Source of the DNA: Bacteroidales bacterium UBA3663 | GTDB lineage: Bacteria > Bacteroidota > Bacteroidia > Bacteroidales > UBA3663 | Length of the DNA stretch: 13,421 nt | Assembly: GCA_002373755.1 (NCBI GenBank) | Contig: DFJU01000007.1 | Location: 796 to 14,216 of the forward strand | Direction: 5' to 3' | The notes under the pieces: generated by a model | Told to the model about the DNA's origin: nothing | Databases searched by the model: none | Seen by the model: the letters and a program-made list of their open reading frames with translations, nothing else | Shown here: one piece after another, positions 10,921 to 13,421 of the stretch | Position numbering within the stretch: the stretch's first letter is position 1 | How the letters are laid out: each line of letters starts with the position of its first letter | Made by a program: the position numbers and the translations under genes

Positions 10921-13421
10921 ATGAAATATTTCTCAAAACACGTTTTTCTTCCAATCCTCCTCCTCTCGGCGCAAAGCCTTTTTGCCGATGCCATCGACTC
11001 GCTCGAAATACGTCTGCGCAACTGCCCGATCCAGGAGAAAATCTACATCCATACCGACAACAACAGCTATTTCGTGGGCGACACGATCTGGTACAAGGCT
11101 TACGTGCTGCGCGCCGACGACCACAAGAATACGGACATAAGCAAAATAGCCTATGTTGAATTGTTGACTTCCGACGGCTATCTCGTTGAGAGGCAAAAAA
11201 TAATCGTTGAAGGAGAAATAGGCGGTTGTGGGCAATTCATCATTCCAGACACCCTTTATTCTGGCTACTACGAGTTGCGCGCCTACACCCGTTGGCAGCT
11301 CAATTTCAATCATACAGAAAAACCACACGGCCACATAGATGATATGTGCTTTTTCAATCCGAAAATGGCCAGTATCTACTTTCGGGATTACGATGGGCTG
11401 TTCAGTCGGGTAATTCCAATATATGAGAAGCCTCGGACTCCAGGAAATTACGTTGACCGTTGGATTCGGAATCGTCCGCTAAGACGCATCATCAGGAAGG
11501 ACAAAAACGGAATAGATGTAAAATTCTACCCGGAGGGCGGCAACATCGTTTCCAGACTGAAAAACAATGTTGCATTTGAAGTGCTTGACAAACAAGGCAA
11601 ACCGCTGATGGTTGACGGGATGCTGGAAGATGGGACAAGGTTGAGAAGCGACGAAGATGGACGCGGCATGATGGTTGTATCTCCAACAAACTGCTTGCCA
11701 ATAAAGGCTTCATTCTCATATCAAGGCGAAGAATACAGTTTTCTGCTCCCGCAACCGATTCCAGCTGGAGGCATCATAATCTACGACATCGTAAAAGATA
11801 GCGTCACAATCCAGTCGAAAGGGGTTCGATTGGGTGCCGTCGCAGCGATGTGTCGTGGTAGATTGGTATCGTTTGACAGATTGTGTGGAGACAGTGCAAT
11901 CGGCATTTCCAATTTGCCCACAGGCGTCAATGAAATCACGCTTTATGACGAAAACTCACAAATTCTTGCAAAGCGGCATATCTTCATCAATCACAATGAC
12001 TGCACTCAAAAATTAAAGGTCAAGGGACATAAAGACAGATTGGAAATGGATGTTGCTCCTTTCAAATTGCAGACATTTAATGTCGGGAGTGACAATTCGG
12101 ACATCAAATCCATAAGCGTCTCTGTATGTGACGACAGAGGCGACATCCAATCGTATGACGACGGGAATATGATGACAAATCTATTGCTTGAAAGCGATTT
12201 ACGGGGATTTGTAGCCCATCCCTCCTACTATTTTGAATCGGACGATTTTGAGCATAAAAACAGACTGAATCTGCTGATGATGATTCAAGGATGGGAGAGG
12301 TATTCGCCTTTAGAATCGCTTGAATTTCTGCCCGAAAAAAACTTTTTATTTGAAGGTGAAGTATTTGAGATAAAATCGCCATACATGACGCCGGATTTGC
12401 AGGATTTGATCCATGACAATTGTTCAGACAAGAATAATCCCTGTTTTTTTGGTAATCCGGACAGATATACACTAAGGCAGGATTTGATACCAATCAAGAA
12501 GCCCGTTACATCAAGCCAGGAAGGCAGGACAAAACTGCGGATTGAATCCGAAATCTGCAAAGGAAAGGACATCGCCTCTATCGCTATGGATTTGGACAGC
12601 TGCCAAAAATTCGCCTTTCAAATTCCAAGCTTTTTCAATGAAGCCTCTCTGTTCATGACTGCCTACGAATTGTCCGATTCCACACATTTCTGCTTGGCAA
12701 GCAGGTCGGATTCCCACAAATTGAATCCGCTGTTCAGCCCATATTATTACATCAAAAGGGATAACTTTTATCCCCACTATTCAAGACCATACGACTGGAG
12801 GCAGACGCATTATCCCGAAGACGACCAAAACGTGACAAAACACGAGGCGGATAAGGTCTTGGACAATGTGCTGGTACAATCCAAACGGAGAAGACATGTC
12901 TTCAATAAGGACAAGCCGCTCATGGTCATCGATTTCCTTGATTTGATCAATCGGGTTACTGACGATGGCCTGTATTGGGGGGCTTTCAATGGTTTTCTTT
13001 TTTGGGGACAAGTCAGCAGTTCCCTATTCGGAAACATGAACACTCCAAATCGCGGCATAAAAGTTCGGGCTTCGGTACAAGGCCACGATTTCCTTAAGAT
13101 ATACACATGCAGACTCGCCGACCGTTTCGTTGGCGTCAGGATGACACCAGTTGCGCTAAGAAACAGGCTGCTCCCATGCAACATCTGGAAAGTGAAGGTA
13201 TATAGTGACTACAACATGCGGGACGGCATCGGGAAAAGTGACAAGGAAACCAGTCCTGATGTCTGGTTCGACATTGTTCCATTTCCCGACAATGCAAGTC
13301 GGACAATATGGAGAGACAGGATGATGCTTTTGGATGGTTTTGCCTATCCCAAACAGTTCTACCACCGCGACTATTCCGGCGCAGCCCTGCCCGACTCGAC
13401 CGACTATCGCCGCACGCTCTA
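10921..13421 (+). CDS. MG2-domain envelope protein of Bacteroidetes type (C-terminus cut by the window edge)
   Basis: An exported protein with 833 codons visible; by family length perhaps 50-70 are missing. The ATG at 10921 opens a signal peptide, MKYFSKHVFLPILLLSAQSLFA, cut before DAID; an in-frame ATG at 10889 would add eight polar residues in front. The macroglobulin-like MG2 domain begins at KIYIHTDNNSYFVGDTIWYK (about 40-59) and closes with YYELRAYTRW (about 115-125). FYPEGGN (about 202-208), the segment LLLESDLRGFV...YYFES before LLMMIQGWERY, VLDNVLVQSKRRRHVF and FYHRDYSGAALPDSTDYRRTL are all landmarks of this Bacteroidetes family. I see no macroglobulin thioester. The role is unknown; such proteins lie in the periplasm or outer membrane. 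The codons for the signal peptide and first MG2 strands are GC-rich, while the centre is AT-richer (20 of 60 G or C from 12301). Confidence 0.88.
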   Translation, partial: MKYFSKHVFLPILLLSAQSLFADAIDSLEIRLRNCPIQEKIYIHTDNNSYFVGDTIWYKAYVLRADDHKNTDISKIAYVELLTSDGYLVERQKIIVEGEIGGCGQFIIPDTLYSGYYELRAYTRWQLNFNHTEKPHGHIDDMCFFNPKMASIYFRDYDGLFSRVIPIYEKPRTPGNYVDRWIRNRPLRRIIRKDKNGIDVKFYPEGGNIVSRLKNNVAFEVLDKQGKPLMVDGMLEDGTRLRSDEDGRGMMVVSPTNCLPIKASFSYQGEEYSFLLPQPIPAGGIIIYDIVKDSVTIQSKGVRLGAVAAMCRGRLVSFDRLCGDSAIGISNLPTGVNEITLYDENSQILAKRHIFINHNDCTQKLKVKGHKDRLEMDVAPFKLQTFNVGSDNSDIKSISVSVCDDRGDIQSYDDGNMMTNLLLESDLRGFVAHPSYYFESDDFEHKNRLNLLMMIQGWERYSPLESLEFLPEKNFLFEGEVFEIKSPYMTPDLQDLIHDNCSDKNNPCFFGNPDRYTLRQDLIPIKKPVTSSQEGRTKLRIESEICKGKDIASIAMDLDSCQKFAFQIPSFFNEASLFMTAYELSDSTHFCLASRSDSHKLNPLFSPYYYIKRDNFYPHYSRPYDWRQTHYPEDDQNVTKHEADKVLDNVLVQSKRRRHVFNKDKPLMVIDFLDLINRVTDDGLYWGAFNGFLFWGQVSSSLFGNMNTPNRGIKVRASVQGHDFLKIYTCRLADRFVGVRMTPVALRNRLLPCNIWKVKVYSDYNMRDGIGKSDKETSPDVWFDIVPFPDNASRTIWRDRMMLLDGFAYPKQFYHRDYSGAALPDSTDYRRTL

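Overview
The window looks like chromosomal DNA of a Bacteroidales bacterium, most likely Prevotellaceae or a close relative. The evidence is the set of protein families (a Bacteroidetes-type DnaE with an inserted segment, a DUF4421 barrel, an MG2-domain envelope protein, a secreted GH2/CE7 pair), promoters of the Bacteroidetes TAnnTTTG type, and the lack of clear Shine-Dalgarno sequences. The species cannot be fixed from sequence alone. Most genes are GC-rich; the stretch from about 9.6 to 10.7 kb and the core of the last gene are clearly AT-richer.

Layout. Positions 1-6703 read on the minus strand. In transcription order they are a CE7-type esterase (6703-5360), a GH2 glycoside hydrolase with a signal peptide (5182-2339), a GNAT acetyltransferase 33 nt behind it (2305-1841), a terminator that abuts a promoter (1806-1761), and the first 528 codons of dnaE (1586-1, cut by the window edge). 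From 6.8 kb onward genes read on the plus strand: a DUF4421 outer-membrane barrel (6927-8114), a poly(A) polymerase/CCA-adding-type nucleotidyltransferase with its own promoter and a strong terminator (8179-9498), an 835-bp gene-poor spacer full of short repeats and palindromes, an AT-rich unassigned gene of 147 codons (10334-10777), and an MG2-domain envelope protein (10921 to the right edge, cut near its C-terminus).

How it fits together. The esterase and GH2 enzyme are both predicted to be exported and probably act together on a decorated, possibly acetylated, glycan. No SusC/SusD pair is visible, so a complete polysaccharide utilisation locus is not shown. dnaE and the nucleotidyltransferase are housekeeping genes. 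DUF4421 and the MG2 protein are envelope proteins of unknown role.

Most unusual are the non-coding signals. A short word, GCTACGCGRATTTT, recurs between genes, including an inverted pair in the dnaE leader and a direct pair 50 bp apart around the DUF4421 promoter. The word GGCCRATG is strongly clustered between 2.4 and 7.5 kb. The 9.6-10.0 kb spacer carries a 20-bp inverted repeat and two consecutive arrays with an 11-bp period, just before the AT-rich gene, which may be an acquired cassette. No complete new system is demonstrated; that spacer and cassette is the best candidate for one.
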